Position numbers and translations under genes: made by a program
Part shown: piece after piece, positions 16,678 to 25,082 of the stretch
Position numbering within the stretch: the first letter of the stretch is position 1
Layout: each line of letters starts with the position of its first letter
NCBI GenBank assembly: GCA_947306745.1
Contig: CAMZHH010000005.1
Coordinates: 1 to 45,846, forward strand
Reading direction: 5' to 3'
Length of the DNA stretch: 45,846 nucleotides
Source: an uncultured Candidatus Saccharibacteria bacterium
GTDB lineage: Bacteria > Patescibacteriota > Saccharimonadia > Saccharimonadales > Saccharimonadaceae
The notes under the pieces: generated by a model
Told to the model about the DNA's origin: nothing
Databases searched by the model: none
What the model saw: the letters and a program-made list of their open reading frames with translations, nothing else

Positions 16678-16706
16678 TTGATTTTTCGGGCAAAATGTGA
16701 TATAAT
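16678..16706 (+). promoter_or_regulatory. Promoter of the 16798 gene
   Basis: TTGATT (16678-16683), a 17-bp spacer and TATAAT (16701-16706) with a preceding TG. Confidence 0.85.
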
Positions 16707-16712
16707 TAATAG

Positions 16713-16797
16713 AGTGTTGCCCCTCTGCGTATGGGGTACATGTGTTGTTTTTGGCTCAGGTTAAGTGAAGCTTAATCTGTCTCAAGGAGGTGAGGGT
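16713..16797 (+). other. ~85-nt structured leader with perfect Shine-Dalgarno
   Basis: The leader contains a CCCC/GGGG hairpin near 16720-16737, a TTAAG-TGAAG-CTTAA hairpin (16761-16775) and AAGGAGGTGA, a full anti-16S match, before the ATG. This contrasts with the leaderless style of most genes here and suggests either very high expression or leader-based control. Confidence 0.5.
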
Positions 16798-17211
16798 ATG
16801 GCTAAAAAACAAGTTAGAAAGTCGCACGAGGAATATCTCGATGATCTGGGCGAAGCCCTGGTGGATCGAGGCGAGTTTGAAGCGAAGTTGGCCCAGTTGT
16901 ACCAGGACAAGATTGATTGGCGCAAAGCCGCCCGTCGCGCGAAGTGGTTCTCCGAAGACCGCTACGACAAATGGTCCAACTATTACGCGGTCAAGGCAGA
17001 CATCTGCCACCTGAAGAAGGTCATCGCCAGCAACAATCGCAAGATTGAAGTGCTGGAAGATCGCGTAGCTTCCTTCGGCATCCCGGCACCGGTCGAACCG
17101 GAGCCGGCAGATGGCCAGGCTCAGCCAGCCGAAGCCGAAGTCGCGCCGAACAACGACAAGGAACCGAAGATCACGTATTTTACGGAAGCCGACTTCGAAG
17201 ACGCCGATTAA
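16798..17211 (+). CDS. Helical protein with Pro/Ala/Glu-rich tail, unknown function
   Basis: 137 residues from the ATG at 16798, chosen because the perfect Shine-Dalgarno AAGGAGGTGA precedes it; an in-frame GTG eleven codons earlier would sit upstream of that site. Basic, helical N-terminal two thirds (KKQVRKSHEEYLDDLGEAL, YAVKADICHLKKVIASNNRKIEVLEDRV) and an acidic, Pro/Ala-rich tail. No membrane segment. Codon use is GC-rich as in the 324 gene. Own promoter and a strong terminator. No family recognised; probably lineage-restricted and highly expressed. Confidence 0.8.
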   Translation: MAKKQVRKSHEEYLDDLGEALVDRGEFEAKLAQLYQDKIDWRKAARRAKWFSEDRYDKWSNYYAVKADICHLKKVIASNNRKIEVLEDRVASFGIPAPVEPEPADGQAQPAEAEVAPNNDKEPKITYFTEADFEDAD

Positions 17212-17235
17212 CCCTCGTTTGACGATACACCCCAA

Positions 17236-17263
17236 CCGCCCGGGCCCCTGTGCCCGGGTTTTT
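17236..17263 (+). terminator. Intrinsic terminator of the 16798 gene
   Basis: CCCGGGC (17239-17245) pairs with GCCCGGG (17252-17258), followed by TTTTT. Confidence 0.9.
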
Positions 17264-17279
17264 CATGCCTGATTCGTGC

Positions 17280-17285
17280 TACAAT
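17280..17285 (+). promoter_or_regulatory. -10 box of the two-TM gene
   Basis: TGCTACAAT extended -10; the ATG is six bases downstream with no Shine-Dalgarno. Confidence 0.6.
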
Positions 17286-17291
17286 ATGCTT

Positions 17292-17645
17292 ATGGATAAA
17301 AAGTTGAGAGATTATATTGATTATATTGAAAAAGCCTCCGACGAGCCGTCCGAGGAATTAATTGAATATCATAAAGTCATGACTCAACAATTTCAGCACG
17401 AGCGCTTCATTCATTTAATCGTGACAATGTTTTTCGCGCTATTCTTGCTGATTTTCTTTGCCCTGTTTATTTGTTTGTCGATTTTCTTACCACAAGGCTA
17501 CGCAGCAGATTATCTTTTGATTGGAATTGGCCTTATTACGGCCATCTTTTTCGTAGTGACACTGTTTTACGTGCGCCATTACTATCAACTTGAAAATGGC
17601 ACACAAAAACTTGAAGAGCTTACTAAGAAGCTCTTCAAGCGTTAA
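17292..17645 (+). CDS. Small two-TM membrane protein, conserved hypothetical
   Basis: 117 residues from the ATG at 17292. An acidic N-terminal helix (YIDYIEKASDEPSEELIEYHKV), two membrane segments (about 42-64 and 72-94) and a short basic C-terminal helix. Proteins of this form (QFQHERFIHLIVTMFFALF) occur as uncharacterised proteins in Firmicutes; the resemblance is from memory. Leaderless by position. Its last codons contain a perfect 12-bp hairpin that appears to terminate the opposite-strand operon. Confidence 0.75.
   Translation: MDKKLRDYIDYIEKASDEPSEELIEYHKVMTQQFQHERFIHLIVTMFFALFLLIFFALFICLSIFLPQGYAADYLLIGIGLITAIFFVVTLFYVRHYYQLENGTQKLEELTKKLFKR
17605..17639 (-). terminator. Terminator for the WG-repeat operon, inside the opposite gene
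   Basis: CTTGAAGAGCTT (17610-17621) and AAGCTCTTCAAG (17628-17639) form a perfect 12-bp stem. Read on the minus strand it is followed by TTTTTGTG, so it terminates transcription arriving from the 17661 gene. It lies within the coding sequence of the convergent two-TM gene. Confidence 0.8.
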
Positions 17646-17660
17646 ATCTTTTTCAGCTTT

Positions 17661-19625
17661 TTACTCGCTGTAGATTTCTTTACCGTCCATGTTGTAATAC
17701 TTGTACGAATCACCCTTGTGGATGCAGAAGTATTTTTTATTGGTAGTATCTACATCATCCTCTTCAAGGTCGTCAGCAATCTTGTTGAAGTCCTTATCAA
17801 AGATTGCGTATTTAATTTCGACATCTTTAGTGCCGTAGCTGTAAGAGTAGTTAAGCTCGTCGTCATCGTCATCATCGGTTTTCTTTTCGGTAATCTTAAT
17901 CGACATACCGGTGTAGACATGTTCCTGACCGGAATAGGCAACATACTTAGTATCATTTAGAACCTCTTTGCCGGTAGTATCGATAATCATACCCTTCACG
18001 TCTTTAAGCGGATCGGCGGTACGGTTGAGGTAATACGTAGAGGTGCTGACGTAGCCAGTCGTGGCAGAGTAATAATCGTCATTGATAATAGACAAGCTGT
18101 AGACTGGGCCATAAAGCTTGCTACCGTCGGTGCCGTAAAGGAAGTAGCCCTTCTCGTCTTTCTTAGCGTTGTCGCTATACGAATTGCTGATAATCATTTG
18201 GCCGTTCGTATTAATACGAGAAACTGTGTAGTAATCATCTTTAGCGAAAACTTCAGTACCGTCAGCTTTTACGACGATAGTTTTATATTCACGGTCGTCG
18301 TAAAGGCGAATGATGTAATAACTATTACGGCTCTTTACATCAGACATCGTAGAGATCGAAGAGACCTTGGAGTAGGTTTTCTTCACTTCGCCATCAACAT
18401 AGATAGCTACGGCTTTATCTTTACTGTTATTTACTGCAAAGTGTGTGGCGTCAATGTAGGTAGCGCGTTCATTATCGAGGCTGCTATTGTATGGATATTT
18501 CATCTTGTTGCCATCATTGCCGATCGGATAGCGCCTGCCTTCATCGTCAGGGTCACAGACAACGAGATCCCCACTAGTAGAAGAACCATCGCTACAAGCA
18601 CTGTTGAGGTCAACGAGCTTGTCGCCAACGATATAAAGAGCTTTTCGATCGTCATCGAATAGTGAAGCATCGTCGTCTAAGACGGATTGATAGAGATAAA
18701 CGCGATTCGTATCAAAGACGCGACCAATGGTATAAACGTCGCTTGGCGCGTCTTCTTCCTTCGCGGAATAGACTTCTTTCAGGTTGTTTGCATCGTAAAG
18801 TACGAGGCCATTCGAGTAGGACAACAAAGCGAACTGCTCATAGTCTTCGCCATGAGACTTTGTAGCGGAGCTCAAAACTGGCGTTTTCTCACTTTCGAAG
18901 CTCATGACACGCTTACCGCGAGCATCATAGAGATCGTATGCGTTATCTTCTTGTGGAACCAAGACGTATGGAATATCGTCGTCATTAATGAAAGCAGTGG
19001 AGACGAATGGCTTATCGCTCTCGGCAATCTTGCGATTGCTACCAGTAATGAGCTGATAGCCGGCACCGTCACCTGTATCAACGGAGACGCCATAAATACC
19101 TGCACCAATGGTCATGATTTCGTTCTCATACTCATCGAAGTTAATCGACATCTGGCCATTTTCTTTAATGACGCCGGTCTTGCCATCTTTCTTGACTAAA
19201 GCCATGCCATCAACGATATCGCCAGCCTCGTCAAAGACCTCCTCTGAGGCGCGTTGGCCATCAGCATTGATAAGAATGTATTTTTTGTCTTTATTCTGGA
19301 TAAAGTAGGCTTTCGATTCAAAGATTGGGCCACTAGCAAAACCACCACCAACTAAGTTAATGATAAGAATGATTATGCCAACGACGGCCAATACACCCAC
19401 GATGATGCCAATAATTAAACCGATGCGCTTCTTGCCACCTTTAGCTTTTGGCTGAGGGGCTGGAGTAGCGTCAGAGGCCGGGGCTGTGGCCGTATCGCCC
19501 TGCGCCACAACTGGTTGCGGTTCCGGAGCAGCCGCTACTGGTGCCGGATCTGGAGCGGCGACCGGTTGCGGGGCGACCGGGGCCGGATTCGGCGTTGGAT
19601 TGATATTTGGTTGATTTGGATCCAT
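17661..19625 (-). CDS. Single-pass surface protein with WG-like repeats, paralogue A
   Basis: 654 residues. A Pro/Ala-rich N-terminus (1-60), a Lys-rich stop (KGGKKR), one membrane segment (about 68-91), and a ~560-residue extracytoplasmic part. That part consists of repeating short beta units of the type KYILINADGQR, GMALVKKDGKTGVIKENGQ, like the WG/KWG beta repeats. The positive-inside rule predicts the Pro-rich tail in the cytoplasm and the repeats outside. Third gene of a three-paralogue operon, 18 bp after paralogue B with AAAGGAGAAAGG before the ATG. Ligand binding or surface display is possible; no enzymatic motif is seen. Confidence 0.8.
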   Translation of the reverse strand: MDPNQPNINPTPNPAPVAPQPVAAPDPAPVAAAPEPQPVVAQGDTATAPASDATPAPQPKAKGGKKRIGLIIGIIVGVLAVVGIIILIINLVGGGFASGPIFESKAYFIQNKDKKYILINADGQRASEEVFDEAGDIVDGMALVKKDGKTGVIKENGQMSINFDEYENEIMTIGAGIYGVSVDTGDGAGYQLITGSNRKIAESDKPFVSTAFINDDDIPYVLVPQEDNAYDLYDARGKRVMSFESEKTPVLSSATKSHGEDYEQFALLSYSNGLVLYDANNLKEVYSAKEEDAPSDVYTIGRVFDTNRVYLYQSVLDDDASLFDDDRKALYIVGDKLVDLNSACSDGSSTSGDLVVCDPDDEGRRYPIGNDGNKMKYPYNSSLDNERATYIDATHFAVNNSKDKAVAIYVDGEVKKTYSKVSSISTMSDVKSRNSYYIIRLYDDREYKTIVVKADGTEVFAKDDYYTVSRINTNGQMIISNSYSDNAKKDEKGYFLYGTDGSKLYGPVYSLSIINDDYYSATTGYVSTSTYYLNRTADPLKDVKGMIIDTTGKEVLNDTKYVAYSGQEHVYTGMSIKITEKKTDDDDDDELNYSYSYGTKDVEIKYAIFDKDFNKIADDLEEDDVDTTNKKYFCIHKGDSYKYYNMDGKEIYSE

Positions 19626-19643
19626 TCTTCCTTTCTCCTTTAT

Positions 19644-21581
19644 TTATTCGTATGCGTAGAATTTTTCGCCTTTAAGTGTGAATAGCTCGGTTATCGATGC
19701 ACCAGAGACCGCGTAATAATTCTGGCGCATTTCTACCTTGCCCGTAACATTCGTAATTAGCTCGAACTTATCGTCTAAAATGTCAGTCGCACCATCATCA
19801 CGCGTGCCTACATATACATTATTATCTTCATTATATTCAATCGAGCGATAAAGGCCTTCATTTAGCTTAAATTTACCAGTTTTTGGGTCGATAATGTTCA
19901 CTGAGTTGCTAGACGATTGCTCGTAGTAATAGTAGCCATGGAATCTGGCTAGACCGAAAGTTGAGATATCCGGAGTGAGCACTTTGTAATCTTTCGAGTA
20001 GATACCACGCGTCAATAAGCGGTTGCCGTACTCATCCAATGCGGCATAGTCATGCTCGGTTGATTGTTCAATTATTTCACCATTTGAAGAGTATAGATAA
20101 TATGTAGTCTTATACGAACTATCTACCGAGGTGAGCGCATAAGAATTATCGACAATGTTAGGACTATAATTGCTTTCCGCACGCTTCACTAAGGCTCCGT
20201 TAACGTAGAATTCAACGTCATATTTGCTAGTTTTATTGTTTCTCGTATAGGTTAGCATATGATCAGCATCAAGCATTAATATATCCGTGCCACTACTTCT
20301 GTAATAAGGGCGACTGACAAGCTCGAATGATTCATTCATAATTTTGAAACCATCACGATATGGCGTGTTATACGAAGCAGTACTGTCGGAATAGAAGATA
20401 CAAGGCTTTTTTAATCTGACGTGATTGCCATAAGTGGACCCCTGGTCGCGTAAGGTTAGGCTTACATCAGATTCATATTCCTTAAACTTTCCGTTATACA
20501 GAACGCCATAATGGCGGTACTTGTCTTTACTAGCAAGAAGTAAGCATCTGTAATCTTTTGAATGGGAATATATTTCATACAATTCCGTCGTTTTTTGATC
20601 AACGATAGGTTCTAAGCTACCATCTTCAAAGATAAGTACGCGGTTTTTGCCAATGATGTTAAAGTTAGCAGTCGTACTGTCATGACTATAAACTGGTTTG
20701 TCGTTCGATTCGAATTCAAACTTTTTGTCGCCAGTTTTAGTGTCGACGACGTAATACTTGTCGTTTGACTTTACGATGGCGAAATGGTTACCGTCGTAGT
20801 ATTCAACCTTATCAGAGACGTCGGCGATAACCTCATCGTTTCCCTTAATTAGTCGATGCAGGCCGTCATCGTTTTCGACTTCATAGATAGCATCTATTTT
20901 CTTGATTGAGCCGTACTTACCAAAAGCAACGCTCATTGCACCACCCGAAGAAACGATGCCGGATTTTGCGCCTTCAGTGTCAGATACAAGAGCGTAACCA
21001 TCCGCAAAGTCTGTTGCGGACGAAAAGATGAAGTCGGTCAACTGTTTGCCGTTTTCGGTATTAAAGACGGCATATTTAGTATCTTCATCAGTCTTCTCGC
21101 GAATCAAGGCCGCTTTAATTGTGTTGTCTAGCGATATACGCGAATTTTTCTCAATTATCGGCACTACTACGAATATTACGAGTAAGATTACTACAACCGC
21201 GGCCAATACGCTACCGCCGATGATGGCAAGTTTCTTAATGTTCAGTGGCTTTTTGGTTTTAGCCTTTTTGTCTTCTTCTTTTATGACGCCAGCGACTGGG
21301 ATATCATTAGTCGGTTCTGGCGGTACGCGATAGCCGTCATCTTCTTTGGTCGGAGTCGCAATTGGCGTCTCTTCCTTCTTAGCCTCCGGTTCATGCTCGC
21401 CAGATTCAATCACCTCCGAATCTGGAACTAGTGAACCGTTATCATTTAGTGGGTTCGGATCATCTGGAACAAGTGGATGGTCTTCCTCGTTCGGAATAAT
21501 TGAAGCGGTCGGCAAGACATCGCCGCTTGGCGCACTACTTGTGCCAGAATCCGGAATTAAGCTTTTTGATTCTTCTTCCAT
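19644..21581 (-). CDS. Single-pass surface protein with WG-like repeats, paralogue B
   Basis: 645 residues from the ATG at 21581, one base after the stop of paralogue C and eight bases after GGAG; an upstream ATG in the frame would overlap paralogue C by 32 bp. An acidic Pro/Glu/Asp-rich N-terminus (1-100), a basic KAKTKKPLNIKK stretch, one membrane segment (about 118-143), then extracytoplasmic beta repeats (TKYAVFNTENGKQL, GYALVSDTEGAKSGIVSSGG, YYVVDTKTGDKKFEFES). Same architecture as A and C but the cytoplasmic tail is unrelated in composition. Rich in Tyr and Asp. Confidence 0.8.
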   Translation of the reverse strand: MEEESKSLIPDSGTSSAPSGDVLPTASIIPNEEDHPLVPDDPNPLNDNGSLVPDSEVIESGEHEPEAKKEETPIATPTKEDDGYRVPPEPTNDIPVAGVIKEEDKKAKTKKPLNIKKLAIIGGSVLAAVVVILLVIFVVVPIIEKNSRISLDNTIKAALIREKTDEDTKYAVFNTENGKQLTDFIFSSATDFADGYALVSDTEGAKSGIVSSGGAMSVAFGKYGSIKKIDAIYEVENDDGLHRLIKGNDEVIADVSDKVEYYDGNHFAIVKSNDKYYVVDTKTGDKKFEFESNDKPVYSHDSTTANFNIIGKNRVLIFEDGSLEPIVDQKTTELYEIYSHSKDYRCLLLASKDKYRHYGVLYNGKFKEYESDVSLTLRDQGSTYGNHVRLKKPCIFYSDSTASYNTPYRDGFKIMNESFELVSRPYYRSSGTDILMLDADHMLTYTRNNKTSKYDVEFYVNGALVKRAESNYSPNIVDNSYALTSVDSSYKTTYYLYSSNGEIIEQSTEHDYAALDEYGNRLLTRGIYSKDYKVLTPDISTFGLARFHGYYYYEQSSSNSVNIIDPKTGKFKLNEGLYRSIEYNEDNNVYVGTRDDGATDILDDKFELITNVTGKVEMRQNYYAVSGASITELFTLKGEKFYAYE

Positions 21582-21582
21582 T

Positions 21583-23718
21583 TTATACTCCGTACTCGTG
21601 GATTTTCTTTCCACTTAATGAATAATATTGGCGCGAGTTGCCTCTTTTTACCACAATGTATGGATCAACGTTTAGAATATAATCTCCACTAAGCTCGGCA
21701 GCTACTTTGTATTCAGAGTCCAAGAGGTCGTAATTATTTTCGCTTGCAATGCCAAAGAGAACATTGTTTTCCTCGCCAAATTCATAGCGCGTGTATTTGT
21801 TTGCCGGAACTAATTCTTTGCCGTTCTTGTCGAGAAGCGCGGCCTTACCGTTGCTCGAATTGCCAACTACGGCGCGGTAATAGCCGTTTCGCATCGCGGA
21901 TATGTAGTAATAGTCTTTCGAAATCTTTTCACCACTCTTATTGACTAGATATTCTACCGAATTGCCATTGGAATATTCATACAAAACAGCATTCTCATTC
22001 ATATCTAAACCATCAATGCTAGAAACATTGGTCTTTGAAAAGATTTCATTACCATTCTTGTCATAAAGCGTCACCTTTGCAGAGCCGCCGCTATAGTTAC
22101 GAATTGAGACATAGTCGCCATGTGTTGTAACACTCATGTAGCTACCGGAAATAGTCTTCACCGCTTTGCCGTCTTTATAGAAATTAACTTTAGCGTTTGC
22201 CTTATCAACATTGACATATTCCGTATCGCTAAAGGCATGATTAGCAGTTGGGTCTTTCGAATCAACTTCACCACTGCTCAAAACAAGTCGAGCATTATAA
22301 TCGGAATCGGTGCAATACACCTGATCGCTAGCTACGGATTTTCCGTCTTTATATAACTCGCCGAAATAGATACGACGACATTTATCGCTATAATCAGTCA
22401 CTTTACCATCGCGGAAGAGCGCATACTTACTAAAGTCGCTTCCCTCACCGCCAACAACGAGAATTATGCTGTTGCCACTATCCGAGATGGATGATGCGTG
22501 ATACATTTCACCACTATCGTATTTGCCTACAAGCTTTAATTCTTTATTGTTTAATACGATGAGGCTACCCTTATAGCTGACCGTAACAGTATCAGCAAGA
22601 AGACTGGTTTCGATATCTTCGGTAGTATCAAAGTCCATTACTTTATTACCTTTAATATCGTAAATCTCGTTCTTACCTTCAGTATGGCGCACGATAGAGA
22701 AATAGCTTTCGGATACCGCTAAGACTTTATCCATCTCTTCAAGGTCAGAGACCTTCTTGCCAGTCGCGGTCATTAATACACGGCCACTATCATTAGAGCC
22801 TACATATAAGCCGCCATAACTGATGATGGTGTTGTACTTGCCAAAGCCAACCGTAGTTTTACCCTTGGCATTAATGATTCCTTCCTCTCGGTCAGTAGTT
22901 ACTACTGCACTATAGCCACCTACCATAACCGAAGCGGAAGTATACTCAAACTCCGTCAAGCGGTCACCATTTTCATTAAATAATGCATATTTGCTCGAGG
23001 TGTTTTCCGGATCTCCATCTGGCAAGAAGAAAGACTTCTCTTCTAAGATTTCAACATTAGCTGCAGCGCCGCCCATAAGTAGTATTACAGCCACAATAAT
23101 ACCTACGACGGCGAGTGCACCGGCAATAATGCCAATAATCAATCCTTTACCCTTCTTCGGTGCGGTCGCGCTTGGCATACCCATTGGAGGAGTAGCGTCT
23201 GGCGCAGCCGCAATCGGTTCTACGGCTTGCGTAGTGGGACCTTGCGTTACGACTGGTGCCGTATCGGCCGGGCTCGGTTTAGTCTGAGCCGGTTCTTCTG
23301 CCATTATTGGTTGAGTGCCCATCATCGGTTCGACCGGTTGTTCCATCGGGACGGCGCCCATTGGTTGAACCGGCATAGCAGGTTCTACCGGCACAACTGG
23401 CTCCATCGGAACAGCGCCCATTGGTTGAGTTGGCATGGCAGGATCTGCCGGAATCGGTTGGGTAGCCACAGGCATTGGCTGGGCGCCCATCATCGGCTGG
23501 ACTGGCATTGGTTGAGTTGGTGCGACAGGTCGGGCTGGCATAGCAGGATTCATCGGAAAAGGTTGCGCAGCAACGGGTTGTGCCGGATTAGCATTGATTG
23601 GCGGGACGGCCGAAGCTTGCCCATAAGGGTTAGCCGCCGGCATCATAGGGTCCGGCGCTGGCGGCATAGTAGGCGGTACGCCAGGAGTGGGACTCGCAAA
23701 TGGCTGTTCGGGAGTCAT
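21583..23718 (-). CDS. Single-pass surface protein with WG-like repeats, paralogue C
   Basis: 711 residues. The N-terminal 185 residues are Pro/Met/Ala-rich with short internal repeats (QPMGAVPMEP near 98 and again near 118). One membrane segment follows at about 192-215, then ~495 residues of extracytoplasmic beta repeats (KYALFNENGDRLTEFEY, GYSAVVTTDREEGIINAKGKT). First gene of the operon: AAAGGA precedes the ATG, and a TAAAAT -10 lies at 23751-23756. The three paralogues share the membrane and repeat design, implying tandem duplication and divergence, especially in the cytoplasmic tails. Confidence 0.8.
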   Translation of the reverse strand: MTPEQPFASPTPGVPPTMPPAPDPMMPAANPYGQASAVPPINANPAQPVAAQPFPMNPAMPARPVAPTQPMPVQPMMGAQPMPVATQPIPADPAMPTQPMGAVPMEPVVPVEPAMPVQPMGAVPMEQPVEPMMGTQPIMAEEPAQTKPSPADTAPVVTQGPTTQAVEPIAAAPDATPPMGMPSATAPKKGKGLIIGIIAGALAVVGIIVAVILLMGGAAANVEILEEKSFFLPDGDPENTSSKYALFNENGDRLTEFEYTSASVMVGGYSAVVTTDREEGIINAKGKTTVGFGKYNTIISYGGLYVGSNDSGRVLMTATGKKVSDLEEMDKVLAVSESYFSIVRHTEGKNEIYDIKGNKVMDFDTTEDIETSLLADTVTVSYKGSLIVLNNKELKLVGKYDSGEMYHASSISDSGNSIILVVGGEGSDFSKYALFRDGKVTDYSDKCRRIYFGELYKDGKSVASDQVYCTDSDYNARLVLSSGEVDSKDPTANHAFSDTEYVNVDKANAKVNFYKDGKAVKTISGSYMSVTTHGDYVSIRNYSGGSAKVTLYDKNGNEIFSKTNVSSIDGLDMNENAVLYEYSNGNSVEYLVNKSGEKISKDYYYISAMRNGYYRAVVGNSSNGKAALLDKNGKELVPANKYTRYEFGEENNVLFGIASENNYDLLDSEYKVAAELSGDYILNVDPYIVVKRGNSRQYYSLSGKKIHEYGV

Positions 23719-23750
23719 ATTTTTCCTTTGTATTAATACTTCTTATGTTT

Positions 23751-23756
23751 ATTTTA
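23751..23756 (-). promoter_or_regulatory. -10 box of the WG-repeat operon
   Basis: TTGGTAAAAT on the minus strand, giving a leader of about 25 nt that carries AAAGGA. Confidence 0.55.
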
Positions 23757-23803
23757 CCAAGTTTTAAGCTTTTTGGCGATAAATCAAAACGGTATTCTAG
23801 CGC

Positions 23804-23832
23804 TTTACTTCTGGGGTTTTATCTGATATAAT
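23804..23832 (+). promoter_or_regulatory. rpmE promoter
   Basis: TTTACT (23804-23809), a 17-bp spacer and TATAAT (23827-23832). The ATG is 11 bases further, leaving a leader of only four or five bases. Confidence 0.8.
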
Positions 23833-23843
23833 TGGCTGTAATT

Positions 23844-24173
23844 ATGAAAGAATCAATTCAACCTAAAGACTACCGTTTTGTAGTGTTCGCCGATGAGCAG
23901 GCAAAGTTCTCCTTTTTGACCCGCTCTACTGCAAAGTCGGAAGAAACCATCAAGTGGACGGATGGCAAAGAGTATCCACTCGTGAAGATGCAGATTTCTA
24001 GCGCTTCTCACCCATTCTTCACTGGCGAAGAGAAGATTATCGATACTGAAGGTCGCGTCGACCGCTTCAAGGCTCGCGCTAAGAAGGCTGCCGCTCTTAG
24101 GAGCCAACTCGGCAACAAGGTCGCCAAGGCACAGAAAGAAGCTGCCAAGAAGGCCGAAAAAGCTGATAAATAA
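23844..24173 (+). CDS. rpmE2: 50S ribosomal protein L31, type B
   Basis: 109 residues from the ATG at 23844. [61 protein letters not shown] and the [16 protein letters not shown] ending identify L31; the zinc-binding cysteines of the C+ form are missing, so it is the type B (zinc-independent) form. A Lys/Ala-rich tail of about 25 residues extends the C-terminus. L31 bridges the 50S and 30S subunits. In some bacteria the type B form is induced under zinc limitation, but no Zur site is obvious here and no second L31 is in the window. Confidence 0.95.
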   Translation: MKESIQPKDYRFVVFADEQAKFSFLTRSTAKSEETIKWTDGKEYPLVKMQISSASHPFFTGEEKIIDTEGRVDRFKARAKKAAALRSQLGNKVAKAQKEAAKKAEKADK

Positions 24174-24182
24174 TCGACTTTC

Positions 24183-24210
24183 AAGAACCCCTCTCAAGGG
24201 GTTCTTTTTT
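24183..24210 (+). terminator. rpmE terminator
   Basis: AAGAACCCC (24183-24191) pairs with GGGGTTCTT (24198-24206), followed by T's. Confidence 0.92.
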
Positions 24211-24224
24211 GTCCTGAATTATGT

Positions 24225-24230
24225 TAAAAT
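24225..24230 (+). promoter_or_regulatory. -10 box of the 35-residue protein gene
   Basis: TGTTAAAAT extended -10, ten bases before the ATG at 24241. It comes directly after the rpmE terminator, so this small gene is its own unit. Confidence 0.55.
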
Positions 24231-24240
24231 AATAGATATT

Positions 24241-24348
24241 ATGGCAAGAAAAGCTAAAAAAGCTGTTGCTAAAGCTAAGCTTAATCGCAACAACAATCAC
24301 AAGCACAGCGAAAAGCGCAAGCATGTGAATTTGCGCGACGGTCGCTAG
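24241..24348 (+). CDS. 35-residue basic protein, possibly ribosome-associated
   Basis: Reads MARKAKKAVAKAKLNRNNNH and continues to KHSEKRKHVNLRDGR. One third of the residues are Lys or Arg, with an Asn/His centre, which resembles very small ribosomal proteins such as bTHX/S22 in style but not in sequence. It has its own promoter and a strong terminator at each end and lies directly after rpmE. No Shine-Dalgarno; near-leaderless. The tight promoter-ORF-terminator frame is the main support. Confidence 0.65.
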   Translation: MARKAKKAVAKAKLNRNNNHKHSEKRKHVNLRDGR

Positions 24349-24376
24349 AAATATCTCCCAGGCGGGAGATATTTTT
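24349..24376 (+). terminator. Terminator of the 35-residue protein gene
   Basis: AAATATCTCCC (24349-24359) pairs with GGGAGATATTT (24364-24374) around AGGC, followed by T's. Confidence 0.9.
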
Positions 24377-24400
24377 TGGTGTAAAATAAAAATAAATACC

Positions 24401-25078
24401 TTAATCTTCAGTAAAGAATTCTTGTTGCACCGTTTCCGCCATTAGGCTTGGGTGGACGATATTGTCTACTTTATTCGCCTCGATAACTTTGCGCACATTG
24501 GCATTAGTTGGCGAAACGCCGGCTTTCTTCATTTTGCGACCAATTTCGCGACCTAGGCCCGACTCTTCTTCGGAGAATACGCAGCCGCAATACTTCTGCA
24601 TATACAAGCCAATACGGCGCGCTTCGTCTTGCCCTTCTTGCCAGCCTTCACGAAAGTCACGATAGATAAATTCAATGCCGTATTCTTCGGCGAGGCCAGT
24701 CATTAAATCGTCGATATATTCATGCTTTTGATAAATGCTATATAGCAAAGTTGTCGAAACCGCATCAAAGCCATGCGTCTTGGCATATTCAAAGGCCGCG
24801 CGCAAACGCTTCGGATAGCAATAATCTTCACAGCGAGTAGTTATTTTGTCGTAGACATTGCAGACGAATTCATCGAGGCCGTAAGCATCCTCTTCGCGAA
24901 GTTCAACGCCAACAACTTTTGCATACTCGCGCAAACAATCGCGACGCGCTTTATATTCGGCATAAGGATGGATGTTTGGATTGTACCAAAATAAAGTCGG
25001 CTCGATGCCTTCGGAGCGAAGCTCTTTGATGCAATAAACGCTACACGGCGCACAGCAGGTGTGAAGCAATAGTTTCAT
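24401..25078 (-). CDS. queH: Epoxyqueuosine reductase QueH
   Basis: 225 residues. HTCCAPCSVYC at the N-terminus, FWYNPNIHPYAEYKARRDCLREYA, RCEDYCYPKRL, FDAVSTTLLYSIYQKHEYI and QKYCGCVFSEEES define QueH (DUF208). It performs the last step of queuosine tRNA modification with an Fe-S cluster and a non-cobalamin mechanism. The paired cysteines for cluster binding are present. Other queuosine genes are not in this window, so precursor salvage is possible. The ATG is six bases from TATAAT in a palindromic divergent promoter, with no Shine-Dalgarno. Confidence 0.95.
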   Translation of the reverse strand: MKLLLHTCCAPCSVYCIKELRSEGIEPTLFWYNPNIHPYAEYKARRDCLREYAKVVGVELREEDAYGLDEFVCNVYDKITTRCEDYCYPKRLRAAFEYAKTHGFDAVSTTLLYSIYQKHEYIDDLMTGLAEEYGIEFIYRDFREGWQEGQDEARRIGLYMQKYCGCVFSEEESGLGREIGRKMKKAGVSPTNANVRKVIEANKVDNIVHPSLMAETVQQEFFTED

Positions 25079-25082
25079 AGCA

